From: Persicaria tinctoria
Lineage: Eukaryota; Streptophyta; Magnoliopsida; Caryophyllales; Polygonaceae
NCBI GenBank assembly: GCA_037127255.1
Contig: JBANSL010000001.1
Coordinates: 28,328,501-28,392,500, forward strand
Direction of reading: 5' to 3'
DNA: 64,000 nucleotides
Positions 20,750 through 33,706 of this stretch are shown here, piece after piece. The notes below the pieces were generated by a model, which saw only the letters and a list, made by a program, of their open reading frames with translations, made no database searches and was not told where the DNA came from. The translations under genes were made by a program, and so were the position numbers. Numbering within the stretch: position 1 is the first letter of the stretch; the number at the start of each line of letters is the position of its first letter.

Positions 20750-22940
20750 TGTCCAGACAACGCTGTATATTCTCTTAAAATTTGATTAACTTGGTCACAA
20801 CCTGTTTGTGTAGCTGAGGCAAAAATCACAATATCATCGGCAAAGGCTAAGAATGGTATCTTAGTTCCACCGCGTGTTAGTTTGATTCCTAGATGGCTTT
20901 ATGGTTTTAAGGATTCGTTAAGAAGGCCTCGAGCTAAGATTTTCGATATTATTAAGAATAGATAAGGGGAGAGCGGGTCACCTTGGCGTAAACCCCTCTT
21001 TGGAAAAAATATATCAGTGGGTTTGTTATTTACTAATACCGAGTAAGTAACCGTGGTTATACATTCTTTGATCCAACCCGTGAATTTGGGTGAGAAACCA
21101 AATTTTATCATAATAGAGAGAAGAAAGTCCCAGTCCACCATATCAAATGCTTTTTCCATGTCGACCTTTACCGCCATCCAACCTGTGTTGCCTTTTTTCT
21201 GTGAGAAGGAGTGAAAAATTTCATTTGCAAATAAAATGTTATCTTGAATTGATCTACCAGCTGAGAACGCACTTTGTAGTGGGTTTGTTAGTTTGGGTAT
21301 GATTTTTTTTTAATCTTGATGCTATTACTTTAGAAATAACTTTGTATGTTGTTGAACAAAGGCTGATGGGTCTGTAATGGGATGTTGTTGTAGGGTTTTC
21401 TATCTTTGGTATTAATGCGATAAAAGTGTGGTTTGTTTGTTTTAGGATCCGTCCACTAAGGAAAAAACTCTTGACCGCTTTGATTACAGATGGTTCTACT
21501 ATATGCTAGTATTTTTTGAAAAAACCAGCAGAGAAACCATCAGGTCCCGGGGATTTGTCATTAGCTAGGGCGAATACCGCATTTTTTTATTTCCGAGTTT
21601 GTTACTCACCGAGTTATCCAGTTGTTGTCTTCGTCTGAGATTTCATTTCCTACATAATTGAGTAAGTTGCTTGGTACTGATTGCCTTGCTTGTGGTGAAT
21701 ATCTTTGGCTGAAGTCATGTTTGATTAATTTCCTTATATCTTCTTCTTTACTGAGAGTTATACCAGTTGTGGTTTGAAGTTGTTTTATTATATTTATGTT
21801 CCTTCTTCCAGTTGCAATTTTATGAAAATACTTTGTGTTTGCATCGATCGATTTGACATGTATTCTTTTGGCTCTTTGCCTCCAGTATTTTTGTTGGTAT
21901 ATATATTAATAGAGAAGCATGCTTTGATGTGAGCCCTTTGATTTTGGTGTCTATATCATGGTTATAAGCATTACAAAGAGTGTTTTGTAGTTCTAAAAGT
22001 TGTGAGTCCACTAGTTTTATTTGGCGAAACACGTTCCCAAAGGTTACTTTGCTCCATATCTTACTTTTTCGTTTGACTTCCTACAATTTTTTGGTTAATG
22101 CGAACAATTGCGAGCCAGGAGAATCTAACCTCCAAGCAGAACAAACAATGGTTTCATAGTCAGGTCTTGTTGTCCATGCCATTTCAAATTTAAACGGTTG
22201 TAGTTTTGGTTTTTGGTTATCCATGAGGTCTGTAGTGATCTGCGCATGATCAGATTTCAAAAATGCGTGATTTTTAGTGCAAAGGTTTGGGAAATCTTTT
22301 AGAACAGAGTGGCCGATTATTGCGCGGTCCAATTTCTCAAAAATGTTATCGCTACCATGTTCACGTTTCCTCCAAGTGAATCTATTTCCACTAGTTGGGG
22401 AATCAACTAGGTTGTAATTGCTAATTATATCTTGTAGTCTTGTGAATCTGTTTGCCGAAGGAGATCGTCCTCCCAACTTATCTTTTGGTTATAATATTTC
22501 ATTTAGGTCTCCCAAAACTATGAGCGAGTCTTTGGAATTGTGGATGTAATCTGATAGGGTAGCCCAAAATGTATTTTTTTCATTTGCATAAGGCGTTGCA
22601 TAAACAAATAAAATTTCAATCTTAATGTTAAGTGTCGTGTTGGTATAGTCTGCCTGTATGATACGGTCAGTGTGGTTTCTAATGATAAAGGTTTCATTTT
22701 ATAGTTGAGCTTCTTTCCAAAGGAGGCACAAACCCCCGACAGACCATTAAATGGACAGAAAAACATTATGTCAAACCCTGGTTTTCTCCGGTCTTTCTCC
22801 GGTGGTGGGTTTGTTAATTTAGTTTCCGCTAACATTAACACTTTGATATGATCTGATTTAGTAGTAGATTCAATATGAGTCCATACATTCTTTCTACTAA
22901 GACCTGTAACATTCCAGAAACTAAATTTCATTATAAACAA
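20750..22940 (-). pseudogene. LINE ORF2: endonuclease and reverse transcriptase part
   Basis: Minus strand from ATG 22940: APE-type endonuclease with F-S-F-W-N-V-T-G-L, M-L-A-E-T-K-L, G-D-L-N-E-I (near 22500) and S-D-H-A-Q-I (near 22255). The RT has V-D-M-E-K-A-F-D at about 21160, G-L-R-Q-G-D-P-L-S-P-Y-L-F near 20980 and the catalytic F-A-D-D near 20840. Sequence stops at the left target duplication, just after the A-L-S-G-Q-R-L block. Numerous stops and frame changes (near 22490, 22080, 21820) make it inactive. Confidence 0.85.
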
Positions 22941-25900
22941 TTTGGGGGGATTTGGTACCTTGAAGAGTTAGGACCATACTTATATCAGTGTTGTTTAGCC
23001 AGTTGGTTTGTATTATGTTGAATTTAGATTTAGTGTTACAAGTTGTTCCTAGCTCCATTGTTGAATTTGCTGCTGAAAATTGCAGTATACCAAGAGAGTA
23101 TTCTAGTTGAAAAGAATTTGGTTCTAAATAGTAGTTTGACAGTGTTTGATAGGGTGAGAGAAATAGATTCAAACCCTGTATATTGATCATGCAGGCCAGA
23201 TCAGATCTGGTAGTACAAGAAATCAAGCAAATATGGGAAACTCGAGCTGTTATTCTATAATACCTTTTGACGAAACAAAATAATGAAAGAGTTATATGGG
23301 ATAATGATTCGAAGTATAGAGTCAAAAAATACAGTTTATGTAACATACAGAGTCTTTGTGTGATGTATTGTCCCTGAGTTATGAAACAAGAGAATGAAAG
23401 ATTTATATGGGATAATGATTCAAAGCATTGAGTCAAATATTGCAGTTTATGTAACATATGGAGTATCTGTTTGCTAGTGAACCTGTATTGTTCACTATGT
23501 AAAGGAACAAACACATCACAAGGGGAGTAATCACTAAGGTAAATGTAATTGTTGCTATGGCTTGCACAAGGTGAACAAACCTGACAAAAGAAGCTAACCA
23601 GGCAGAAGCCCCTGTGGATCAATTTTGACACGGCTGGTGAAGTTTGGTTGATGGCTTCATCTGCTTGGTTCCATTTGGTGACACTGATCAGTAGTGCTGG
23701 TGTTATGTGATTGAGGTCTTCACATGCTAGTTTCCAGTTGGTGCTATTGATCAGAACTTGAGTCCATTTTGTTTTGGCTGTCTGCTGTATAGATTACAAA
23801 CCAATATATTGCTCGAGAGAAGGACTCCCTCGAGCAAGCTTAGTAAATTATTTTGTAATGTGCTTGTAAGTAAATAAATAAATATTTTGTTCCTTCTAGC
23901 AGCTTTGAGATAATAGTGTTGTGCTACACAAAAATGTAAGAAAGCATAGATAGTAACAAGTCTCCTTATGCTGTTGGTTATATTAGGATAGGGGTATAAT
24001 AGACCATTAGGAAAACTAAAATGCTTTTTGTCATAGGTTTTTATATAATATTCTCCTTGGCTAAACCCTAAGCAGCCAAGCAAAATACATTGAATATAGT
24101 AAATAAGTGACGATAAATATAATTGGTTTAATGCAATGGTGATTTGGTAAGAGTGTTGCAAATCCTTAAACTGCCAGATCCAGAATTTAGAATACAGGGC
24201 AACGAGCAAACAATCCAGTTGAATCCAGTAAATCAGAAGTACTTCATAACATAGATTATCATTAATTATAGAAGATAGGATACAAGCATCGTATAGGATA
24301 TCAGTGTTAGAAATACTCAATCTAGACAGCCATAGCCTTGCACAGTCACTGCTATTACAACTAGAGTAAATAAATATCCAACATATTTTAAGCTTGTTAA
24401 AATACCAATCAAGATTTTGCCAAAAAATAGGAGTAGTTTGATTTGCAAAAGATAGTTGAATTATTTCAAAAGGTGATGGAGATGAACTACAATCATCATA
24501 GTCGACCCATGGGCAAGGTCTGGATGTCCCATTGCTTGGCAAGCTTAGATGTGAGCTAAGAAACAGAAAATCAGCTTGAAAAGCGACAAAATTAAGATTA
24601 ATGTTTAGCATCAGATTGGAGTCTAAACTCAAACAGTAAGCATAGAATAGATTCAATGTAACAATCCATGCATAGTCAAAGTTTATAGAGCAGACAAGAC
24701 CAGTTAAATTATTAGTACAAATCAAGGTTAACAAAAGATTGCCAGTTTTGATGATAGTGTGATTTCTATTTAATTTTGTTAGGTAGAAGAATAAAATCTG
24801 TTTTTGTATTGGGTTGGTTTTGGATTTTATGTAAATTGTAGATGTTTCTAAAACCTCAAGTAGACAGCAATTTGGAGTAGAGTAAATTATAATGAAGTAC
24901 TAGGTTCAGCAATTTGAAGTAGAGTCGATTGAGAGTCCTGCTAATCAGTATAAGAGTAAGAGTAGAGGAAACATGGTTGTACCTCACAAGTGATAGTGGT
25001 GATCTTCAAGAGTGCATAGTATAAGCCACATAAAGGACATGTATTGATTTTGTGTAAATACAATCAATTGTAGGTGGAAATGCACATGTTTGGGTTGCTG
25101 CTATGAAGATGGTAATGCACATGTTTGATGTGTATGTTTGTTTTGCTGCTAGGAAGATATAGAGACATTTATAAGTTATGCTTGTGGGTGATTTGCAAAA
25201 AGAGGAATTATTATTTTTAATCAAGTAAACATAATCAAGGGTAAGCTTCTCTTTGCCCTTATCACATATGAGTGATTTGGAGGGAGTGGTGGATTTGTGG
25301 GTGTCGCCCGAAGGCTTCCCATTATGTTGGGTTCTTGTGGGTGTCGGTGAGGCCCTGTTGGGACCCCCTTACCTTTTGGAGGTTGTTGGTTTTCCAATCC
25401 ATCAAAACAGTGCCAAAAGAAACCAAGCTAGTCAGAGAACACATAATATTTTTGATGAAAAGCAGATAGAGAAGAGAGAGCGAGAAGAAGGTGAGCATTT
25501 AATTTGTCAAACCTGTCAAGGCCAACCCAAGAACACCGCAGGTCTTGGTAGAAGCAGAGGAAATGATGGAGGAGGAGTTCTCTGAACCCAGAGAACCAGA
25601 CCCATAAGAAGAAGGACGTATCCAATTGAAAAACTCCATCGTGCAGTTTCTATTTTAGATTGGGGTGGTGTGTGTGATCTAGAAAGGAATTCTTAACATG
25701 ATAAACAGTGATGCATATACTGAGCCAAACAAATATGGAGAAATCAAGATACAAAGCCAGATTAAAGGTAGGGCTTACATGGTCACCAGATGTCCATAGG
25801 CCATTTGTGGCTCTCAAGCGAGAAAAGAGCCAATTGAGTTTGTAGTTTCTTGTGTATGTGTACCAAGCTAGTCCCTATACCACAAGTTGTATGTTCATGT

Positions 25901-27034
25901 GCTCGAGAGGATTATCCACTCGAGCATAGTTAGCTTGAAAGTGTGTGCTGTATGTTCCCGTTGAAAGCTAGATAAACCTACATCAAGTGCAGATGATATC
26001 CAAAGGGGTATGATTTTAACTAAATTGTTTGAAAGATAGTATGCCACCCAATTAATGGTGACCACTTTGTTAGCTTGTAGTTTTTGATTTGGTTTTTCAA
26101 AGTTAAAGTAGATGTAAGCTACAAGGCATAGTAAGGATATGGTGCCTGAGTTAAGGCAATTATAGAATCCAAGGCTATAGTAATAACAATACTGGATATT
26201 CATTAACCACATAAAACAGTGAGTACAAGTTGTTACAATGGCAGGTAACAGACATATGATTTGTCGAGAGGGTATCCCAAAGGTTTGGTGGGTGGTGTTT
26301 GTATGGGGTCAAACCGTTCCTTCCCTTTGGTTTCGATGGTTGATTGGGTGTCGCCCGAAGGCTTCCCTTTTTGTTTGGTTTTTGTGGGTGTCGGTGAATC
26401 CTCAATGAGGATCCCCTTCCCTTTTGCAGTTGGGTTGTTATCTATAAAGTCAGAGTAGTAAAATACCAAGAAAAGCAAAGCAGGGAGAGAAGTACACTTA
26501 GCAGCAGTGGAAAGGGGATTTGACCATAAACTAGAAAGGATTTGGAAGGTGGAGAGAAGACAAGAGGATTTAGAGCCGTACCTATAAAATCGCGATCGAA
26601 GGCCCAACCGGACCAGGCAGTAGTAGTGGCAATGATGAACGGTCAATCGTCGGAACCCAGAAAACTGGAACACAGGCCAAGAAGACTGAAGCTCCCACCC
26701 GTTGAGAAAGGACACGCCAAGACGAACGGGACGTCCAGAGAGAGGGATGGTAAGGATAAAACCCTTTATTGAAGCAGCGATTATGGTTAGCCATCTCCAA
26801 GGTAGCGATTTGAAAGAATAGACAAAGCTTAACCCTAGATCGACAAAGAGAGTTCCAATCTCGATCAGAATCCAAATTTTGTGCCAGATCCAAAATAAAA
26901 ATCATTTGGCTATGCATAGGACAACACTGATTTTGGTTTTTAGGGAGGTTAGCCGAGCTTTGCAGGCAAATCGGAGAACTTTCCAGATCTGGTTTTTGGT
27001 TTCTTTTCGGGGGAGATGGAATTTGGGAGGATTA
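22941..27034 (-). other. LINE 5' region (leader and possible ORF1 area), inverted
   Basis: On the minus strand this runs from the GC-rich presumed 5' end (CCACGCGCCCCTAATCC at about 27034-27018) to the endonuclease start. No ORF1 RNA-binding domain or zinc knuckle could be recognised. Two diverged copies of a roughly 1.07-kb unit are suggested: the block GTGTCGCCCGAAGGCTTCCC occurs at about 25302 and 26349, each followed by GTGGGTGTCGGTGA. CTCGAG-bounded segments near 23812 and 25899 also resemble each other. A long minus ORF at 23751-24734 has no recognisable content. Confidence 0.5.
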
Positions 27035-28890
27035 GGGGCGCGTGGCTAGGTGCCCAATCATTGAGGTAAGAGTAACGAAAGACGATTTCAAAGACCTACT
27101 AACTAACACTAAATCTAAACTGCACAAATGGGAGGCAAATTGCCTCTCTCAAGCTGGAAGATGTACTCTAATCAAAACAACGCTATCAGCAAAACCATTA
27201 CGTATAATGCAGTGCTTTATGCTACCAAAATCAGTCCACACAGAACTAGATAGAATCAATCGGAATTTCCTTTGGAACAAGGGCCCGAATCACAAACCCC
27301 TCATCAGCTGGTTTGATGTTTGTAAAACAAAGGCAAATGATGGACTTGGTCTCCGCTGCTCAGAGGATATGAACAAAGCGCTACAACTGAAATTGCTCTG
27401 GAAATTACTAGCAGAACCTACTAGTCTGTGGGTTATCTTAATCAAAGAAAAATACCTAAAAAATAGCAGTATCCTAAATTATCAAAATCAAGGTGGCTCC
27501 TCGTGGCAATGGGCGCAGTTAATAAAACTATTACCTTTATTTAAAAAGGGTCTACAATGGTCTATTGGGGATGGTTCAGCCATTAACTTCTGGATTGACC
27601 TTTGGTTGGGTTCATCGCCTCTGAAATCATTAATCCCAAATACACAACAAATAGATGAATCTACAAACATAAAATACTTCCTCAAAGATAACAAAACCTG
27701 GAATCAAGATAAGTTAAAAGATAAATTACAAAACATACTACCCAATGATATAATAGAAACCATCAAGACAATACCAATACCACAAAACATTCATGTTGAT
27801 AGACTTTATTGGAAATGGAGCAAAAAATGGCTGGTTTTTGACACAGTCTGCAACCAATATGATACATAAATACAAAAACCATACAAGATCAGATATAAGC
27901 TTGGTTTGGGACCTGGATGTGCCGCCCAAAATAAAATCATTTCTATAGAAAATCCTTATAAACGGAGTACCCACTTCTGTTAAGTTAGCCTCTCGTCGGC
28001 TGGGTATTCCAACGGATTGTCCACACTACGATTCCTGTTATGAGGATCTGAATCATCTTTTATGGGATTGTCCTATCACTAAGGAAACCCTAATTGCAAA
28101 TAACCCAGGTGCCTATATGAAGATCCACGAATGTTTCATTAAAGGGGACAATTTTTATGACATGATATGGGATATCAAAAATACATTTGGGAAAAACAAC
28201 TTTGAAGACCTGGCATTTGTCTGGTGGGGAGTTTGGTACTTCAGAAACAAAACACTGTTTGACCAAATAAACCCGGAGATAAGACGTATCTTATCTTTTA
28301 AAAAGGATCAAAAATTTATCTGGACAACCTCACAATCAAATGAAATCTCACAAGGAAAAATTGTAAATACGCAACAAAATAACCAACCGAAGGTGACTTC
28401 GAGAAGAAAACGAACCAAATGGGAACCCCTACCAAATGACAGCTACAAACTAAATTTCGATGGTTCTCTATCTCAATATGATAAGGGAACTTTGGGGTTT
28501 ATCATTCGTGATTCCCAGGGTTCTCTTATTTTTTGTGGTTTAGGATCATCGCCTATTAATTCGGTCTGCTGTTGTGAAAGCCTGAGACTTTGGAATGGTC
28601 TTTTAGCTGCAAAGAACCTTAAAATTACAAAATTGATAATTGAAGGAGATAACTTAACTATTATTAAAAGTCTAAAAGGTGTGGGGAAGCCTACTGGAGA
28701 CTCTGAAATGATTGTCTGGGACAGTCTAGTCTCGCTGGGCTTCTTTGGTTTTGTTGGGATTCGTCATGTCTTCCGAGAAGCAAATGAAGTGGCTGACCGT
28801 TTATCACGTATTAGTGATGCTTCACATGGATCTATGTTGCCTGATGATTCTCTATTGCGTAGTCTCATCCGCAAGGATGCTCTTGGCTGA
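27035..28890 (+). pseudogene. LINE ORF2: post-RT region, zinc-binding segment and RNase H (RVT_3)
   Basis: Plus strand frame 27042-27869 has the post-RT region (W-E-A-N-C-L-S-Q-A-G-R-C-T-L-I, N-R-N-F-L-W, the W-x-D-L-W-L block). After a frame break, a zf-RVT-like segment is seen near 27900-28090 (L-N-H-L-L-W-D-C-P). The frame 28117-28890 ends in an RVT_3 RNase H: L-N-F-D-G-S, G-F-I-I-R-D, E-G-D-N and H-V-F-R-E-A-N-E-V-A-D. It stops at TGA 28888-28890, then a short 3' end and the A-run. Confidence 0.88.
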
Positions 28891-28926
28891 TAGGGTCTAG
28901 CCATGTGGTCAAATTTTTTTCCGTTT

Positions 28927-28945
28927 AAAAAAAAAAAAAAAAAAA
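28927..28945 (+). other. poly(A) tail of the LINE
   Basis: An uninterrupted A-run directly before the right target duplication fixes the sense strand of the insertion. Confidence 0.85.
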
Positions 28946-28995
28946 ACTCTCCACAAGTCGTGGATAATACTCTAAGCTAAAATAGAGGATAAAAT

Positions 28996-29141
28996 GGAAT
29001 TTCCTTCCAAGGTTTGCCTTGCTCCCCACCGGTGTGTCGACCCGGTCGACGCAAGCCGGTTTACCTGGTACGTGGCTCTTGCCGGCTGAGTCACGTGCTC
29101 GGGGTTTACCGCCAAAGATGGGTTCCTCGTCATAAAAAAAA
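28996..29141 (+). mobile_element. short poly(A) retroposon (SINE-like)
   Basis: A 146-bp GC-rich segment ending in about ten As is flanked by a perfect 15-bp duplication AATAGAGGATAAAAT (28981-28995 and 29142-29156). Size, A-tail and duplication fit a SINE, perhaps 5'-truncated. No clear A-box and B-box pair was found, so a processed fragment of another RNA remains possible. Confidence 0.75.
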
Positions 29142-29156
29142 AATAGAGGATAAAAT

Positions 29157-29957
29157 TGATTTTAACATTGTTGTTTATTTAATTTGACATATTGTAATTT
29201 TATAATTTCATTTTAAAATTTTTAAAATCTCAAAAAAAAAAAACAAATTACTCTGGTCCTCCGTTAAGCAAAGATGTGTTATTTATTTCTAATAATTGAA
29301 AATGATAAATTTTGAATGTGAAAATTCGACGTTTAGTATGGGGACTATTTTTTTTTATAAAATCAGCATATATGTCATCGAATTGATCTCAATAATACGA
29401 AAAAATTGTAGAAAATCAAATAATGAGAATCAAAATCAAAGTAAATAAGAAAATCGGAATTAATTAATGCCAATGTAAACAAAGTAACGTTAATTTGTAA
29501 CGTAGGTGACACTAGCGTGTTGAAAATTAAGCTAACTGGACGTCCAAGTTGTAGATATATGATTAGTCTTCGAAGAAGTAGGAGATCAAGAAAAAAAATT
29601 CCCTTCAATTTAGGGTTGTTTCACACCTTATTTTCATCTTTCTCTCCCTTTTGTAGTTCTATTTCTCTGTTTTCAACTATATCTCCCTTCTTATTCCCTA
29701 ATCCTCTATTCTTCACGAATTTCAGATAAAAATAGAAATAAAATACACAAAAAATACTTTAACTAAAAGAAGAAAAAATTATGGATTTATATAAAAAAAA
29801 AGGTGCAAAAGAGGGGACACGACATAATGGATAAAGACTAATAAACAAGTTGGAAAAAAGTACAAACAGATGAGCTAGAAGAAGAACGGCACGACAACTG
29901 CTAAGACAGGTTCCCGCCAAATCATAACAAAAAAAATAGAAACGTGTTAAAAGAAAA
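29157..29957. other. AT-rich sequence without recognised features
   Basis: No ORF with recognisable content. A pyrimidine-rich stretch lies at 29630-29700. Confidence 0.4.
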
Positions 29958-30339
29958 AAAACCTACCGAAGACTTTATCAAACTTAATTTTGATAGTGCT
30001 ATGATTGGCTCGGGTCTTGCTTACTCGGGATTTGTTATTCATGATTGCTAGGGCCGGGGTCAATTATTTCTTGTGGCACCTGGGACCTTGGTCAATTGTC
30101 CGGTGTATAAGCGGAATGTCAGGGTCTTCTGTTCGGTCTCGAGGTTGCTTTGATGAGAGGAGATTAATATGGCGGTCTCGGATGTCCTTTGTCTATGTCA
30201 CACGTTTGAGAGTGATATTATCTCTCACACCTTCAGAGACGAGAACCAAGTTGCCAATAACTGGCGTTTATCGGCTTCGATTTCTTCATCGTTAGTCGCC
30301 GAGCGAATGCCTACTGACATTGACGACATCGTCCGCTAG
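29958..30339 (+). pseudogene. RNase H-like (RVT_3) pseudogene fragment
   Basis: Across frames the translation reads I-K-L-N-F-D-S-A near 29980, Y-S-G-F-V-I-H-D, then after stops H-T-F-E-S-D-I-I and H-T-F-R-D-E-N-Q-V-A-N-N-W-R-L near 30225-30270. It ends P-T-D-I-D-D-I-V-R and TAG 30337-30339. It is not a copy of the neighbouring LINE's RNase H. It could come from another LINE or from a host RNase H-like gene. Confidence 0.55.
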
Positions 30340-30860
30340 GAAGCTATTGGACGATGGGTCAGTCGCACTTGACTATTCCCAAATCCTTACCTTTTATCAT
30401 AAAAATATATGAAAAATCAACAAAAATGATAATAATAATGTTTTTCATAAAAAGGAAAATAACACCACAAACTCATCATCGATTACCGGTTGTCCGACTA
30501 CTTGTAGAGATAGGACAGGGGCCTTTCCTTTATTGTAGTATTCAAAGACTGTTTCTAGGACTTTCTTGAGGCTGGCTAGTTACAATCTGGTTTGTACAAC
30601 TTGAGCTTGGGTTCGAGACACATAGAGCTTTTGAACACGATACCATCTCGCCTTTGAGGTTGAACATTCGAGGGTGTGGACAATGACGGCTTTAGTGAAG
30701 GATGAAGATAGTAAAGCAATGACCAATTGGTCTTTTGAAACCCTAGTCGAGTGTTTAGATGGGGATTCCGGGTTAAGAGGAGTGCAAGAAAGTGTGCCAT
30801 CAACTAGGAAAAAAGAGAACGGAGATATGCAAATATATACATGGCGAATCCAAATCGAAA
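30340..30860. other. sequence without recognised features
   Basis: Short ORFs only (30576-30803 minus, 30674-30901 plus), no recognisable content. Confidence 0.35.
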
Positions 30861-30980
30861 AGTTTTCGGAGATGAGTTTGATTATAAGGTGTGAAAACTA
30901 GGTGTGTGTAGGTTTCCATTAGTGAATGAAACATTAAAGGATTAAAGTTGAGACAAGATGGAAAAATGTTTAGATTGTTG
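30861..30980 (+). repeat. 120-bp direct repeat, copy 1
   Basis: Begins AGTTTTCGGAGATGAG and ends GATTGTTG; nearly identical to 31170-31289. The block TTTTTCAAAAGGGCTCTT also follows both (31019 and 31296), so the duplicated unit may be a 309-bp tandem with internal divergence. Confidence 0.85.
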
Positions 30981-31169
30981 GTTGTTTTCCTTGGGGAAGG
31001 TGATCAATTTTTCTTGACATTTTTCAAAAGGGCTCTTATACCATTCTAGGTTTTAGGGATATGTGAAACCCATTCTTGTGAATATGTTCAAATACAGATT
31101 CGAGCATTTTCCATGAGTTGCCATAGCACTAGAAGATAAACAGTAATCACAATTGCATTTGTGTATCTC

Positions 31170-31289
31170 AGTTTTCGGAGATGAGTTTGATTATAAGGTG
31201 TGAAAACTAGGTGTGTGTAGGTTTCCATTAGTGAATGAAACATTAAAGGATTAAAGTTGAGACAAGATGGGAAAATGTTTGGATTGTTG
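31170..31289 (+). repeat. 120-bp direct repeat, copy 2
   Basis: Differs from copy 1 by a few substitutions (for example AAAAATGTTTAG against GAAAATGTTTGG). Confidence 0.85.
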
Positions 31290-32029
31290 ACATTTTTCAA
31301 AAGGGCTCTTTTCGTTCCATGGCGAGGTCCAGTCCATGGCAAGGTCAAGATCCAAGAATTATAGCGTTCAACATCCATGCCTTGTGTACAGACGTGATCG
31401 CAAAAAGAAGCATAAAAGCTTTTGTTAAATTTGTAATAATTACAAAAAGATGACAAACTTTATATTTGCATTAATAACCTAAATTTTTATAATTTTATAT
31501 TTTATTTAGTAATAATTAAGTTTGCAGCAAATTATTTCACACATTAATTTAGATAATTTTTAAATATTGTTACAAATTTTACGAAGACAACTTTATTGAG
31601 AATTTTCTACTCTTTCATTAAAAGGGTAAAAAATAAGGGAATTGTATTCTGTCATATGAACCGACTTTACACAAATCATAATTTTATTACCATTGCTGCC
31701 CCCCCCCCCCCCCCCCCACAATAATTAAAAAAAATTAATGAATTTTCTCTCAACGAATTCATTAATTGAAAAGTTTGTCCGACATTGAAAGTGTGTCGGT
31801 GTTGTCGTCAACAATAACTGTTTCAATGGTAAACATGTATGTGTTAGCAGTGTCAACGTCTGTAGTGTCAGTAATAATGGGAAGATAAAGAGAAATTGGA
31901 GAAATTTCAAGGAAGGAAGAGAATGTCAGCAGTGTTCTCGGTGTCCACAATGTCAGTTGGGAAAGCGTTAGCGAGTGTTGACGTGTGGTACCGACGTCAA
32001 TGATATTCAATAAACATGTCAATTATGTT
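31290..32029. other. AT-rich intergenic sequence with a 19-C run
   Basis: The C-run is at 31699-31717. ORFs in this interval (31088-31456 and 31725-32022, minus) have no recognisable content. Confidence 0.4.
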
Positions 32030-33684
32030 GGTAATGTTGGCGTATGATGGTGCATAGTTTAACATGCATAATAGGATAATTTAAGGTGCATTTGCATTGC
32101 AATATAACCCTCATTCTAGTTACTTCGGTGCATTATACTCTTTGTGGAAGAAGTCAGAATCCACACTAGCTATTTTAGTTGTTTATGCAGTTTGTGGATC
32201 CGGCGTGGTGGATGAGCAAAGCAAGGAAGCTAAGAGATCAGAAGAAGAAGGAATCAAAGGAAAAAGAGGTAAGAGAGGCCTAAGACAAGCCAAGGACCGA
32301 GCACAAGAAAAGAAAAGTTGTCCAAGCGGCGAGATTAACTATAAACGCAGTTACCAGAGGCCTTGGATGTCCGATCAACTATTGTGAGTATGCTTTGAAA
32401 AGATCTTTCCAAGGATACAACTTTCATGAAGACATCAGGACCAGATTTGAAGTGCTTGAGGGGGAAAAAATGAGATATCGACTCAATACTTGATAGTATC
32501 AACCCAAAACTTGTGCCTGCCGATTCGGTATTTGGATAGTGTTCAATATAAGCATTATACTTACTCAGCACATGATTATACCGACTTGATACCCGATTGG
32601 CACTCGCGGATATTTTATCAGTCCCCATCGCTATCGACAATCGCGGAAGGAAGATTGGTGCTACTCGCTATCGGCGCCTGCGAATGACCACCGCCGCTCG
32701 CCGTTGTAGGATAAACTCGGATATATGAGAACTTATCCAATAAAGATTTATTTCTATCCTTTTATGATTCTTTCCTATCTTATTCAGACCGAACTAGGGT
32801 TTTCAGCAGCCCTTTTGAGCCCTATAAATACCTATGTTTTCTATGAGTTTCTCATTGCTTTGAAACAGTTTCGCCTTATCTTAGGGCGAACCACTTTGCA
32901 TCTCTCATAAGCCATGTCTGGCTAAACACTTTGTAGTTTTTCTCGTGATTTAAGACAATGGTTTGGTGGATCATGAAGGGAGAATTCTGGTTTTATCTAT
33001 CTATATTTATTTCAATCTCCTTTGCTTTATATTATTATGTTGCTTCTTCTATCTTGATTGGCTATCTCAACAGATTCGCATTGCACTAGGGTCTTGACTA
33101 CATCCACACAATGAGTTGAATCCATTATAGTGGAAAACACATCATGTAGGAAGATTTCGGTAAATTGGATGTTTTAGGAAGATTGACATCTTGATTGTGA
33201 GTATTTTTAGTGGGAGCGGTGGCTGGGTTAACAACCAGGTGACAAAGCCAATGAGACAGGAGTATCCAAATAGTGATGTTGTTGTATTCTGGGACCTAGT
33301 GTTGCTCACCCACATGCAAGAGTAAGGGAGTTTAAGGTGGTGATTGGAAATGCAACCTACCTAGTTCTATACACAAACCAGAATTGGAGTAATAAGAAGA
33401 AGCTCAAGGATCGAGAAACCAACCTTGTTGCGATGAGCGGCTGAAACCATCCCCATATCCATTTATCTTTACATATGATTGCTTTATTACTTTGTTTACT
33501 TACACTTTCTCTTCTCTCTACAAGATCTACTTTTGCTTACTCTTTTCTCTCATTTTTATTTCGTAGCAAGAGAACCATTAATCACACACTCTTTGTGGAA
33601 AGATACATTGACTTGTCTATACACTACTTTATGAGTTTAGGGATTTATTTTAACGAGATTCAATGACCAATTTATCACTTGTCA
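32030..33684 (+). repeat. LTR of LARD A
   Basis: The 3' end (…CACTTGTCA) lies four bases before the PBS. U3 holds TTGAAAAGATCTTTCCAAGG near 32394, matching the equivalent block of LARDs B and C'. The 5' boundary near 32030 (TGTTGGCGTATG) is a guess from likeness to other LTR starts. Confidence 0.55.
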
Positions 33685-33688
33685 AAAG

Positions 33689-33706
33689 TGGCGTCGTTGT
33701 CGGGGA
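33689..33706 (+). promoter_or_regulatory. primer binding site of LARD A (tRNA-Asp type)
   Basis: TGGCGTCGTTGTCGGGGA differs at a few positions from the complement of plant tRNA-Asp 3' ends, TGGCGCCGTTGCCGGGGA. Confidence 0.8.

Larger units (their letters stand above)
20750..28945 (+). mobile_element. L1-type LINE with inverted 5' part (twin priming)
   Basis: The insertion is bounded by a 16-bp duplication: ACTCTCAACAAGTCGT at 20734-20749 and ACTCTCCACAAGTCGT at 28946-28961 (one mismatch). The 3' part (about 27035-28945) is in sense orientation and ends in a 19-base A-run. The 5' part (20750 to about 27034) lies in antisense, with RT nearest the left target site and the element's 5' end meeting the sense part. 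Several dozen residues between the RT catalytic motif and the sense part are missing. This is the structure expected from twin-primed target-site reverse transcription, here taking in the apparent whole 5' end. Confidence 0.85.

Noticed and set aside
23751..24734. 327-codon minus-strand ORF inside the LINE
   Set aside because: No recognisable domain, low-complexity hydrophobic composition, and it lies in the LINE's 5' region where ORF1 should show RNA-binding features. Kept only as part of the LINE.
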